From Nautiliales bacterium (lineage in GTDB: Bacteria > Campylobacterota > Campylobacteria > Campylobacterales > JAADDX01), in NCBI GenBank assembly GCA_030826765.1, contig JAUUDM010000026.1:52687-116686 (forward strand): 64,000 nucleotides of DNA, read 5' to 3'. The position numbers and the translations under genes are program-made. Positions 19,318 to 28,694 of this stretch are shown here, in pieces (positions within the stretch are counted from its first letter, which is position 1; each line of letters opens with the position of its first letter). Below the pieces are notes generated by a model that had not been told where the DNA came from, did no database searches, and worked only from the letters and a program-made list of their open reading frames with translations.

Positions 19318-20751
19318 TTATTCAGCTAATTCTTTTCCAAAATCTTTTTCGATATCGCTAATTACATTTAAGTTAAATTGTTCGTGTAAGAAATTATAGA
19401 TATCATCATTTACAAATTGAGGTGCTTTTGCCCCAATATAAATATCATTAATTCCAAGGCTAAGTAATGCAAGTAAAATAATTACCGCTTTTTGTTCCAT
19501 CCACATTAAAGCAATTGAAACTGGTAAATCATTTACCCCAACACCTAAAGCATCTGCAACAGCTAATGCAATATGAACTGCACCATTACTATCATTACAT
19601 TGACCTAAATCTAAGTATCTTGGAATATCTGTTCCTGGAACTGTTCCAAAGTCAATATCATTAAATCTAAATTTACCACAACTTGAAGTGATAATTACAT
19701 GGTCAGCTGGAACTTTTTCAGCTAATTCTCTAAAATAATCTCTTCCATGCCCTGGTGCATCACATCCTGCTATTACCCAGAATCTTTTGATTTTTCCGCT
19801 ATTGATAGCTTCTAAAATTTGTGGCGCAAGTGTTAAGATTGTTTCATAATGATGACCTGTTACAAGTGTTTCATCACTATCAAATCCAGTTACATCTGGT
19901 AAAGATAATGTTTGGTCAATTAATGGATCAAAATTATCATTTTCGATTTTTTTAGCCCCTTCAATACCAACAATTTTATACGTATAAAGTCTATCAACAT
20001 AGTTAGCAACTTTTTTAGATTTTTCTGGTGGAACGATACAGTTTGTATTTACAACACAAGTTCCATTCCATTTACTAAATACATCAGTTTGATCAAACCA
20101 AGCTTTACCAATATTTCCTTTTAAGTTTTTAAATTTTCTAAGTGCTGGATATCCGTGTGCTGGTAACATTTCAGAGTGAGTATAAACATTAATTTTATCT
20201 GCTAATCCTCTTTCCTCAATTCTTTTTAATAGTTTTTCTAACATATCTAAATTATGTCCAGAAATTAAGATACCTTTTCCTTCTGCTTTGTTTTGAGTAA
20301 CAGTTACAGGAGTTGGAACACCTAATGCTTTTGTATGATTTGAACTTAATAAATCCATAACTTTAACACCTGCTTGACCTACTTTCATAAGTTGAGCAAT
20401 ATGTTCGTCAAAATTAAAGTTTACATTCGTTAAAGTAAAATATAAAGTTTCACTCATAGTATCATCAACTTCGATTAAAGTTTTTAAATCCTCACTATTT
20501 GGATTCATATCAAGTAATTCTCTTGCGTGCTCTCTATATGCTGCTAAACCTTTAAGTCCAAATACCATTATATCTTGAAGTCTTGATTTTGTTGCAGTTT
20601 TACCACATGTTCCAATTTCTTGTCCGTGAGCCCCACACCCTTCTGGCATACTCATTTCACATTGATAACAAAACATTTTTGGATGACAATCTTTTTGCGA
20701 ACACTCTTTTGCTGCTTTATCATTTCCTGTTAAAAAATCTAATAATCCCAT
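19318..20751 (-). CDS. hcp: hydroxylamine reductase / hybrid-cluster protein, short form
   Basis: CYQCEMSMPEGCGAHGQEIGTCGK, LISGHNLDMLEKLL, GTCVVNTNCIVPPEKS, TGHHYETIL, VIAGCDAPGHGRDYF, ITSSCGKFRFN, LDLGQCNDSNGAVHIA, SIALMWMEQKAVIILLALLSLGI. Confidence 0.95.
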   Translation of the reverse strand: MGLLDFLTGNDKAAKECSQKDCHPKMFCYQCEMSMPEGCGAHGQEIGTCGKTATKSRLQDIMVFGLKGLAAYREHARELLDMNPNSEDLKTLIEVDDTMSETLYFTLTNVNFNFDEHIAQLMKVGQAGVKVMDLLSSNHTKALGVPTPVTVTQNKAEGKGILISGHNLDMLEKLLKRIEERGLADKINVYTHSEMLPAHGYPALRKFKNLKGNIGKAWFDQTDVFSKWNGTCVVNTNCIVPPEKSKKVANYVDRLYTYKIVGIEGAKKIENDNFDPLIDQTLSLPDVTGFDSDETLVTGHHYETILTLAPQILEAINSGKIKRFWVIAGCDAPGHGRDYFRELAEKVPADHVIITSSCGKFRFNDIDFGTVPGTDIPRYLDLGQCNDSNGAVHIALAVADALGVGVNDLPVSIALMWMEQKAVIILLALLSLGINDIYIGAKAPQFVNDDIYNFLHEQFNLNVISDIEKDFGKELAE

Positions 20752-20809
20752 AATTTCTCCTTGTTTTTTTGTTTATTTAAGAGAATTATAGAATTAAATT
20801 AAATTAAAA

Positions 20810-20829
20810 TCATTGATTTTAATCAATGA
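20810..20829. promoter_or_regulatory. perfect FNR/CRP-type palindrome upstream of hcp
   Basis: TCATTGAT-TTTA-ATCAATGA: 8-bp perfect arms with TTGAT-N4-ATCAA core, about 60 nt upstream of hcp ATG, overlapping panE stop. Confidence 0.75.
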
Positions 20830-21649
20830 AATTAAGTTTTTGATAATATTTAGTTATAAATTCATCATTTTTCAAAAATCCAACTAAATTTTCAAGTTCA
20901 GTTTTATTTCCTTTTTCAAAATCTAACTGCATAGAAGTTTTAGAGTCATAAGGAATATTTTTAGCTTGCTTTATAATTTTTTCTATTTCTCTATTTTCAT
21001 CCAACTCAATTCCTAAATTCTTAGCTAAATTTATCATTCTTTTTACAAATTCTATCACCTCATATTCTCTGTTTTCAATCACCCATCCCATTGGCTTTTT
21101 ATAATAGGAAGTAAGAGTTGCAAATGTAGCAATAAAAAGATATTTTTTCCAAACATCAACATCAATATTTTCACTTGATTTTACTTTTAAATCTGTTTTA
21201 CTAAACAGTTCATCAAGTTTTTCATCTTTTTCATAACAGAGATAAAAAAGTGGTGATTTTTTTTCAATAAAATTTATATCTTTTTTATGAGAAACTATAT
21301 AAATACACCCTTTTTTTATATTAAATTTTTTTAATTTTTCAAAATGCCCTACTCCATTTAAAAGTGGTAAAACTATTGTATTTTCATCGGAATGAGTTTT
21401 AATTATTTCTAAAACATCATCTAAATTATAAGCTTTCACTGCTAAAATAATAACATCATAAACTCCACTAAGTTTAGTTTTTACACAAACTGAATATTCT
21501 TCCTTAACATCTTTGATTTGTAATCCATTTTTAGCAATAAACTTATTTGTTTTAGGAGTTGCAAAAAGTGTAACATCAATTCCATTTTTAGCAAAATTAC
21601 CGGCTAAATATCCTCCAACACCACCTGCTCCAATTATTAAAATTCTCAT
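20819..21649 (-). CDS. 2-dehydropantoate 2-reductase family (PanE/ApbA)
   Basis: ILIIGAGGVGGYLAG Rossmann motif, DVIILAVKAYNLDDVL, LPLLNGVGHFE, VWKKYLFIATFATLTS. Confidence 0.88.
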   Translation of the reverse strand: MRILIIGAGGVGGYLAGNFAKNGIDVTLFATPKTNKFIAKNGLQIKDVKEEYSVCVKTKLSGVYDVIILAVKAYNLDDVLEIIKTHSDENTIVLPLLNGVGHFEKLKKFNIKKGCIYIVSHKKDINFIEKKSPLFYLCYEKDEKLDELFSKTDLKVKSSENIDVDVWKKYLFIATFATLTSYYKKPMGWVIENREYEVIEFVKRMINLAKNLGIELDENREIEKIIKQAKNIPYDSKTSMQLDFEKGNKTELENLVGFLKNDEFITKYYQKLNFID

Positions 21650-23574
21650 TTTTTATTCTCTATAATAATTTGAGTTTCTAATCCACCATCTACATTTTTC
21701 ATAATTAATTCTCCCTTAAAAGTATTTCTAATAATCATATCTGACATATAAAGACCAAGCCCTGTTCCATGACTCGCAAATTTTGTAGAAAAATAAGGCT
21801 CAGTTAAACGATGTATAATTTTTTCATCAACTCCACCTGCATTATCTCTAAAAACAATAATAATTTGATTTTCTTTCTCTTTAGCAGAAATTATTACTTT
21901 TCTATTTTCAATTTTTCTCTCTTTAAAAGCATCTTTTGAATTATTAAAAATATTCATAAAAACTTGTTCAAGTTCAGATTTAACACCAAAAAGTTTAATG
22001 TCTTTTTTGATATTATTTTCTATTTCTATTTCATTTGTTTTGTAACTTGCTTCTATGAATTTAATGCTATCATTTAAACATTCAATTAAACTAAATTCTT
22101 TTTTTATTTTATCTGGTTTCAAAAATTCTGTAAAATCATTAATAGTCTGACTCATTCCTTGAATTAATTTAGTTGTATGTTCTTCAAATTCTTTTATTTT
22201 TTCATCGTTTAATTCTTTAAATTCATAATCTAAAACTAAATTAGAAATATATAAACTTAAAGCATTTAGAGGTTGCCTCCATTGATGTGCTATATTTCCT
22301 ATCATCTCACCCATTGCGACTGATTTGGATTGTTGTGCAAGCATTTCTTCTTGTTTTTTAAATTTTGTAATATCTACAAGCATAGAAACTCTATATTTTT
22401 TACTGTTTTCAGTATAAAATGTTCTTGTTGCTAAACATACTATTTGACTTCCATCTTTTCTTTTTCTCACTATTTCAACTGGTTCTAATCTTTCATAATT
22501 ATTAAATAATTCATTTTGTTCATCTTTAGGAGTAAATTCTAAAAGAGATTTACCTTTTACTTCTTCTAATTTATACCCAAATATTTTTTCAGCTGTTTTA
22601 TTTCCATCTACAATTAATAAATTCTCATCACTAATTATAACTGCTTCCATAGCATTATTCATTATTCTCTTAAACTTTTCATTTTTTTCTTTTATCTCTT
22701 TTGTTATTTCTTTAATCTTTTTTCTTAAATAGTAGTGTTGATATAACAAAATTAAAATAATAAGTAACAAAATAGAAGAGATTATAATTATATATTTTTT
22801 ATACTCTATTTTAGGCTTTACATTAATTGCCCACTTTTCATATATCTCTTTTCGCATTTTAGGAGTAATTAAATTTAAACTTTTATTTAAAATATCCCTT
22901 AAAATAGGCTTATCATTTCTAACTTGCATTCTTAAATCAAATCCAAATTTTGTATATCCATTAAAAACTAAATCATTAAAATGATATTTTCTTTTATAAT
23001 ATTCAAAAATAGGCACCACTGCCATAGTAAAATAGACTTTGTCATTTTCTACTGCTCTAAATGCTTCTAATACTCCATTTGTTTGAACTATTTTTATATT
23101 TGGATAAACTTTTTTTAATTTAGGAATTAATCCAGAGCCCTTTTTTCTACTCATTGTTTTATTGACAATTTCATCTAAACTATTTACAAGAGGCTTATCA
23201 TTTTTTGTAATTACTGCTAATTTATAACTAAGATAAGGTTTTGTAAAAATAGCATACTTTTTTCTTTCATTAGTTATAATAGCAGTTGGTAAAACATCAC
23301 ACTTTTTTTCTTTTAGAAATTTTTGAGTTTGAGCCCAAGATGAAGTTTTTACATATTCAAGTTTTATATTCAATTTTTTTGCTATATTTTTTAAAATATC
23401 TATCGAAATACCTTCTGCTTCTCCATCTTCATCTTTAAATTCAATAGGCACCCAATCAGGATCAATACAAAATCTAACAACATTATTTTTTTTCAAATAC
23501 TCTTTTTCTTCTTTTGTTAGACCATTAGCCAATAAAAATGAAAAAAGAAAAAAAAAGAGAGTAAGTTTTTTCAT
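21646..23574 (-). CDS. SBP_bac_3-PAS-histidine kinase hybrid membrane sensor
   Basis: periplasmic VRFCIDPDWVPIEFKDEDGEAEGISIDIL, TM, PAS, AMGEMIGNIAHQWRQPLNALSLY, NNSKDAF, GTGLGLYMS. Confidence 0.9.
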   Translation of the reverse strand: MKKLTLFFFLFSFLLANGLTKEEKEYLKKNNVVRFCIDPDWVPIEFKDEDGEAEGISIDILKNIAKKLNIKLEYVKTSSWAQTQKFLKEKKCDVLPTAIITNERKKYAIFTKPYLSYKLAVITKNDKPLVNSLDEIVNKTMSRKKGSGLIPKLKKVYPNIKIVQTNGVLEAFRAVENDKVYFTMAVVPIFEYYKRKYHFNDLVFNGYTKFGFDLRMQVRNDKPILRDILNKSLNLITPKMRKEIYEKWAINVKPKIEYKKYIIIISSILLLIILILLYQHYYLRKKIKEITKEIKEKNEKFKRIMNNAMEAVIISDENLLIVDGNKTAEKIFGYKLEEVKGKSLLEFTPKDEQNELFNNYERLEPVEIVRKRKDGSQIVCLATRTFYTENSKKYRVSMLVDITKFKKQEEMLAQQSKSVAMGEMIGNIAHQWRQPLNALSLYISNLVLDYEFKELNDEKIKEFEEHTTKLIQGMSQTINDFTEFLKPDKIKKEFSLIECLNDSIKFIEASYKTNEIEIENNIKKDIKLFGVKSELEQVFMNIFNNSKDAFKERKIENRKVIISAKEKENQIIIVFRDNAGGVDEKIIHRLTEPYFSTKFASHGTGLGLYMSDMIIRNTFKGELIMKNVDGGLETQIIIENKK

Positions 23575-23591
23575 AAAATTCCTTTTTAAAT

Positions 23592-24788
23592 TTAAAACTT
23601 ATCTAAAAATCTTTTAATATTTTTAGCTGCTTGACGAATTCTTTTTTCATTTTCAATCAGTGCAATTCTAACATATCCTTCACCATAAGCGCCAAATCCA
23701 ATACCAGGACTTACTGCTACTTTTGCTTCAGTAAGAAGTCTTTTTGAAAATTCTAAACTTCCCATAAATTGACACTTCTCAGGAATTTTTGCCCAACAAA
23801 ACATTGTCGCATTATTTTTATCTATTTTCCATCCAGCATTTTCAAAACTCTCAAGTAAAACATCTCTTCTTTGTCTATAATTTTCTGTAATCTCTTTTAC
23901 ACAATCTTGTGGTCCATTAAGAGCAACTGTAGCAGCTACTTGAATTGGAGTAAACATTCCATAATCAATCCAAGATTTATATTTTTGAACTGCACCAATT
24001 AATGTTTTATTTCCTACTAAAAATCCAACTCTCCATCCTGCCATATTATAACTTTTTGAAAGTGTAAAACTCTCAACTGCTACATCTCTTGCACCTTTTG
24101 CTTCGAAAATAGAAGGAGTTTTATATCCATCAAAAGTAATATCAGCATAAGCAATATCACTTATTATCCATAAATTATTCTCTTTTGCAAAATCTACTGC
24201 TCTTTGATAAAACTCTTTTGTAACAGTTACAGTAGTAGGATTATGCGGGAAATTAAGAACTAAGAATTTAGGTTTTGGAACAGATTCAATCATAGCAACT
24301 TCTAAATCTTCGAAAAATGCCTTTTCATCAAGCTCATATTTTTCATTATATTTTAGTTTTGTTTTTCTTACACTTGCCCCGGCAAGCATAAAAGCATATG
24401 AGTGAATTGGATACGTTGGGTCTGGAACAATAGCCACATCACCAACATTTGTAACCGCTTGTGCTAAATGAACATAACCTTCTTTACTCCCCATTGTAGC
24501 TACAGCTTCAGTTTCCGGATCAAACGTTACATTATATTTTGTTGCATACCAGTTAGTTATAGCTTCTCTTAACTTATAAATACCTTTACTTACACTATAA
24601 CCATGTGTTTTTGGTTTTTGTGCTGATTCAATAAGTTTATCAACTATATGTTTAGGTGTTGGTCCATCAGGATTTCCCATTGAAAAATCAATAACATCCT
24701 CTCCTGCTCGTCTTGCTTGCATTTTTAAATCATTTACTACTGCAAAAATATAATTTGGTAATCTTTCTATTCTTTCAAATTCATTCAT
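23592..24788 (-). CDS. class I/II PLP-dependent aminotransferase (AlaC/YfdZ-like)
   Basis: [46 protein letters not shown]-Lys motif. Confidence 0.9.
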   Translation of the reverse strand: MNEFERIERLPNYIFAVVNDLKMQARRAGEDVIDFSMGNPDGPTPKHIVDKLIESAQKPKTHGYSVSKGIYKLREAITNWYATKYNVTFDPETEAVATMGSKEGYVHLAQAVTNVGDVAIVPDPTYPIHSYAFMLAGASVRKTKLKYNEKYELDEKAFFEDLEVAMIESVPKPKFLVLNFPHNPTTVTVTKEFYQRAVDFAKENNLWIISDIAYADITFDGYKTPSIFEAKGARDVAVESFTLSKSYNMAGWRVGFLVGNKTLIGAVQKYKSWIDYGMFTPIQVAATVALNGPQDCVKEITENYRQRRDVLLESFENAGWKIDKNNATMFCWAKIPEKCQFMGSLEFSKRLLTEAKVAVSPGIGFGAYGEGYVRIALIENEKRIRQAAKNIKRFLDKF

Positions 24789-24789
24789 A

Positions 24790-25575
24790 TTAATTTCCTT
24801 TTATAATTATTCCTCTTTTAAAATTTTCTGGTGAATATATATCCGTAATTTTTATATATTCACAGGCCGGAGGTATTTGTAAAACTGTAAAGTTCATAAT
24901 CGTATTTTTTCTAAATACATCAATAAGATTCATATCTTTATCATAAAACCAAACTGATGGATGCCAACTATCTAAACGAGATGTTTTGATAGTTAATTTT
25001 GAAAAATTATTACTTTTTATCCAATATTCTCCATTTGGATTTACAAAACTTTGATTTTTATTTGTTAAATCTTTTATTTCTTTGATAAATCCATTAGAAC
25101 AATCAATTTTATAAGAAAATATATCTTCATTTCTAGAAATATCTAAAATTTTACAACCTCTTGAAGTTAATTCATTTATAAGTGATACAGGATCAATAAA
25201 ATGTTCACTTTTCATTTCCAAAGTTACATTATAAGTACTATTTTCTTTAGATATTTCAATGGGATAAAAATAATAATATCCAAGGTTAGTCAAACTATTA
25301 TTTAAAATCTTTTGCTCTAAAATAGGATTACCATTTTTAAATTCAAATTTTGTATCAATAATTTTAGCTTTATTAAAAAACAGATCAATTAAACCATTAT
25401 TTTTTAATTTTTTTACAATTTCAATAATATTATATTCATTATTAGGAAAGATTTTATCAATTAATTTTTGATATTTTTGATAATTTTCTTCTCCCATTAT
25501 AGTTTCTATTTTAGAAGTATTATTTATAGCAAATAGATTAATTACTAATAAAAATAGTAAAAATAGTTTTTTCAT
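24790..25575 (-). CDS. hypothetical exported protein
   Basis: N-terminal signal sequence [16 protein letters not shown]; 4-nt overlap with next gene. Confidence 0.7.
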   Translation of the reverse strand: MKKLFLLFLLVINLFAINNTSKIETIMGEENYQKYQKLIDKIFPNNEYNIIEIVKKLKNNGLIDLFFNKAKIIDTKFEFKNGNPILEQKILNNSLTNLGYYYFYPIEISKENSTYNVTLEMKSEHFIDPVSLINELTSRGCKILDISRNEDIFSYKIDCSNGFIKEIKDLTNKNQSFVNPNGEYWIKSNNFSKLTIKTSRLDSWHPSVWFYDKDMNLIDVFRKNTIMNFTVLQIPPACEYIKITDIYSPENFKRGIIIKGN

Positions 25576-26378
25576 CTAAAATTCTCTACTCTTTTTTTAG
25601 TTATATTTAATTCTCTATTTTGTAAAATAACTCTCGTAATTTTTTTTGAATTAGGAAAAACAGTATTACCTTTATAATAAATTTTTATCATACCATGTCC
25701 AAATTTAATAAACATTTTTTTACTTGCATTTAATTCGACAGGATTACTTGTCAAATATTCTTTACTTTTATTTAAATCTAAATAATAAACTTTAAACCAA
25801 ACTAATTTAAGTGGTGTTATAGTAAGTTTTGTATCGATATATTTTTTGGAAATATTTTTCTCAATATTAGTTAAAGTAGTTGTATTGTGTTCTACAATAT
25901 TTCTAATATTGGTTTCATCACTTACTTGTATTTTACTATCTTCATCTGTTACATTACTATCATTTTTTTCTATTATATTTTCAACTTTTAAAGAATCTAA
26001 TTTTGGATTACTGTTCTCTATTTTTGCTTTTTCATTTAGCTTCATATAATAAATCAATCCAATAATTACTACAAGTAATAAAAATACAAATAAATAACCT
26101 TTATAATTTTTATTATTTTGATCTAACTCTTCTACAAGTTGTTGTTTTCCTGTTTTTTTAGAATCATCAGAAATAAAATAATAACTATTTGCTTTTTCTT
26201 CCAAATCACTAAAATCAATATCTTTAAATTCAGATTTTAAAATTTTTAGAAAACCTTTAAATCTTAATTTATCTATTTTATCAAATTTTTCTTCTAGTAA
26301 TTTTTGTAAAAACACCGGAGAAATAGAAGTTTTTTTAGTAATTTCTTCTATAGAATATTTTTTTAATAACTCATCCAT
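25572..26378 (-). CDS. RodZ-like/HTH-TM-periplasmic hypothetical protein
   Basis: N-terminal HTH-like segment, single TM YLFVFLLLVVIIGLIYYM, periplasmic C-terminus. Confidence 0.65.
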   Translation of the reverse strand: MDELLKKYSIEEITKKTSISPVFLQKLLEEKFDKIDKLRFKGFLKILKSEFKDIDFSDLEEKANSYYFISDDSKKTGKQQLVEELDQNNKNYKGYLFVFLLLVVIIGLIYYMKLNEKAKIENSNPKLDSLKVENIIEKNDSNVTDEDSKIQVSDETNIRNIVEHNTTTLTNIEKNISKKYIDTKLTITPLKLVWFKVYYLDLNKSKEYLTSNPVELNASKKMFIKFGHGMIKIYYKGNTVFPNSKKITRVILQNRELNITKKRVENFR

Positions 26379-27045
26379 TAAAAATCCTATCCATTAAAAT
26401 ACCACTTGCTACACTTACATTTAAAGAGTCAAAATTTCTTTTCATCTCAATAGAAGCTATTTCATCAAGTTTTGATTTTACTTTTTTTGTAAGTCCTTCA
26501 CCTTCGCTTCCCATAATTAACGCCATTTTTTCAGTTTTTTCAATATTTCTATTTCCACCCATATCTGCACCAATTATTTTAAATTTATTTGTTTTTAAAT
26601 CATTTATAACATCTAAAATATTTTTGATTACAAGTATTGGCATATCAATGGCAGCCCCAGCACTCATTCTAATAACATTTTCCCATTTAAGTTCGTTAAT
26701 TCCTGTCACAATAACTGTATCAATACCTAAACCATAGGCAGTTCTTATAATAGCCCCTATGTTTCCCATATCTGTAATATTATCTAAAATTAATACTGAT
26801 TTTAAATCTTTAATATTTTTTGACTCTTTTGGAGTAAAATTTATATCAATAAAATAACCTTGATGATTTCCACCTTTTGCTAAACTTTGAGCTTTTTTAT
26901 TATCTGTAATTTTTATAGGTATATTAAATTTTTGAAGTTCTCTAAATTCTTTTGTATCCAATTTTTTTGAAAGAATAATCTCATTTACTATTGTCTTGTG
27001 ATTTTGTAAAATATAATAAAAAATCCTTTTACCATAAACTATCAT
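26371..27045 (-). CDS. TrmH/SpoU-family RNA 2'-O-methyltransferase (RlmB-like)
   Basis: LDNITDMGNIGAIIRTA, MGSEGEGL, FDSLNVSVASGILMDRIF motifs. Confidence 0.9.
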   Translation of the reverse strand: MIVYGKRIFYYILQNHKTIVNEIILSKKLDTKEFRELQKFNIPIKITDNKKAQSLAKGGNHQGYFIDINFTPKESKNIKDLKSVLILDNITDMGNIGAIIRTAYGLGIDTVIVTGINELKWENVIRMSAGAAIDMPILVIKNILDVINDLKTNKFKIIGADMGGNRNIEKTEKMALIMGSEGEGLTKKVKSKLDEIASIEMKRNFDSLNVSVASGILMDRIFNG

Positions 27046-27079
27046 AAATATACCTTTAATTTGTTTTAATGGTATTATT

Positions 27080-27108
27080 TTATCATAATTATTATAAATT
27101 TATGATAA
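27080..27108. repeat. 9-bp inverted repeat between rsmI and rlmB-like gene
   Basis: TTATCATAA (27080-27088) / TTATGATAA (27100-27108), 11-nt spacer, overlapping rsmI stop. Confidence 0.7.
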
Positions 27109-27891
27109 TTTTATAAGCTCATTATAGATTTCTTTTGTAGATTTATCAGAAATTTGACTTAAAAGTTTAGCTTTTTCTTTTGGAGATAGGTTTAAAGATA
27201 AAATACCATCATAATTTAGTGTTATAGTATCATTTTTGATACCTTTATCAAGCACTACAACCCATTCGCCTTTTGTATTTGATAGTTCTATATTTTTTAC
27301 ATAATTTTTTATAAAAGTTTGATGTTTTTTAGTAAGTTCTTTTGCAAAAAATACAATTCTATCTGGAATTAATTTTTTTAATTCACTCAAAAGTTTTTCT
27401 ATTCTATGTGGAGATTCATAAAGAACAGCAATTTTATCGTGAGAAATAACTTCTTTTAATTTTTTTTCGCGAACACTACCTTTATGAGGTAAAAATCCAA
27501 AAAATGTAAATTCACCTTCAAATCCACTTGCAACAAGTGCAGTTAAAACTGCATTAGCCCCAGGAATTACATCATATTCAATACTATTTTCTTGAGCATA
27601 TTGAATAAGTTTACTCCCAGGATCGCTAATCCCAGGCATTCCAGCATCACTTACATATACTACATTTTTTTCAAAAATAGAAATATCTATTTTTTTAATT
27701 ATTTCAGTTTCATTATGGGAATGCATTGAATAAAAAGTTTTGTTTGAATAATCAATTTGAAGTAAATTTAGAAGTTTTTTAGTTACTCGAGTATCTTCGC
27801 AAAAAATTATATCTGCTTCAAGAAGAGCTTGTTCAGCCCTTTTTGAAATATCAGATAAGTTTCCAATAGGAGTTGGAACAAGGGTAAGCAA
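27100..27891 (-). CDS. rsmI: 16S rRNA (cytidine1402-2'-O)-methyltransferase
   Basis: LVPTPIGNLSDISKRA, FCEDTRVTKKLL, VSDAGMPGISDPGSKLI, VIPGANAVLTALVASG. Confidence 0.95.
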   Translation of the reverse strand: MLTLVPTPIGNLSDISKRAEQALLEADIIFCEDTRVTKKLLNLLQIDYSNKTFYSMHSHNETEIIKKIDISIFEKNVVYVSDAGMPGISDPGSKLIQYAQENSIEYDVIPGANAVLTALVASGFEGEFTFFGFLPHKGSVREKKLKEVISHDKIAVLYESPHRIEKLLSELKKLIPDRIVFFAKELTKKHQTFIKNYVKNIELSNTKGEWVVVLDKGIKNDTITLNYDGILSLNLSPKEKAKLLSQISDKSTKEIYNELIKLS

Positions 27892-28092
27892 TTATTTAAG
27901 ACCGTATTTTTTCTTAAATTTATCTACTCTACCACCTGCACTAATTTGTTTTTCATTTCCTGTATAGAATGGATGACATTTGTCGCAAAGTTCAATTCTC
28001 ATTGATTCTCTATTTGTATAAATATCAAATTCATTTCCACATGCACAAGTAACATGACATGGAATATATTCTGGATGGATATCTTTTTTCAT
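27892..28092 (-). CDS. rpmE: 50S ribosomal protein L31
   Basis: [27 protein letters not shown]...[31 protein letters not shown], zinc-type cysteines. Confidence 0.97.
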   Translation of the reverse strand: MKKDIHPEYIPCHVTCACGNEFDIYTNRESMRIELCDKCHPFYTGNEKQISAGGRVDKFKKKYGLK

Positions 28093-28147
28093 TTTTTGTC
28101 CTTCTTTTATTTTTAGTGCGGTATTTTATCAAAATTTTTAAATAAAA

Positions 28148-28693
28148 TCAAATTTCTACTCTACAATGACTTTTTGGAGTTTCCCAAAATTCTATAGCAG
28201 TTGCTTCTACCCCTATTTTAGCCATTTTTTTACGAACAATTTCCAAAATCCAAGCAGAAATATTTTCGCTTGTTGGAACAAAATCAACCACAACCATACC
28301 TTCATATTTTTCAATTAACTCTTTTTGAGTAATATATTTTAAATCACAAATCCAATATCCCTCTTCAAAATAAAAAAATTTACTCTCATCCATTTTTTTG
28401 TTTAAGCAGTAATGAGCCATTAAATCACTAAAAAGTGGATCATTTCTATCTATTATAAATTTATGGTCCAGTCTTGTATCAAGCCATTCTTTAAACCAAT
28501 TAAGATGTTTAAAATCAGTGACCATTCCATTTTGTAAAGTTTCACTTGTTAAATATAGTTTGATTTTTCCTTGATGTCCGTGTAAATGACGACAAGCTAA
28601 ACAACTATCTAAACTATACTCTTTATTAAGCTCTTGCGACCAAACTCGATGACCATAACAAAAATCAAATTGTTTATCTATACTCCATTTCAT
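28148..28693 (-). CDS. queD: 6-carboxytetrahydropterin synthase (QueD/PTPS family)
   Basis: FDFCYGHRVW, CRHLHGHQGKIKLYL, DFKHLNWFKEWLDTRLDHKFI, PTSENISAWILEIV. Confidence 0.9.
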   Translation of the reverse strand: MKWSIDKQFDFCYGHRVWSQELNKEYSLDSCLACRHLHGHQGKIKLYLTSETLQNGMVTDFKHLNWFKEWLDTRLDHKFIIDRNDPLFSDLMAHYCLNKKMDESKFFYFEEGYWICDLKYITQKELIEKYEGMVVVDFVPTSENISAWILEIVRKKMAKIGVEATAIEFWETPKSHCRVEI

Positions 28694-28694
28694 C

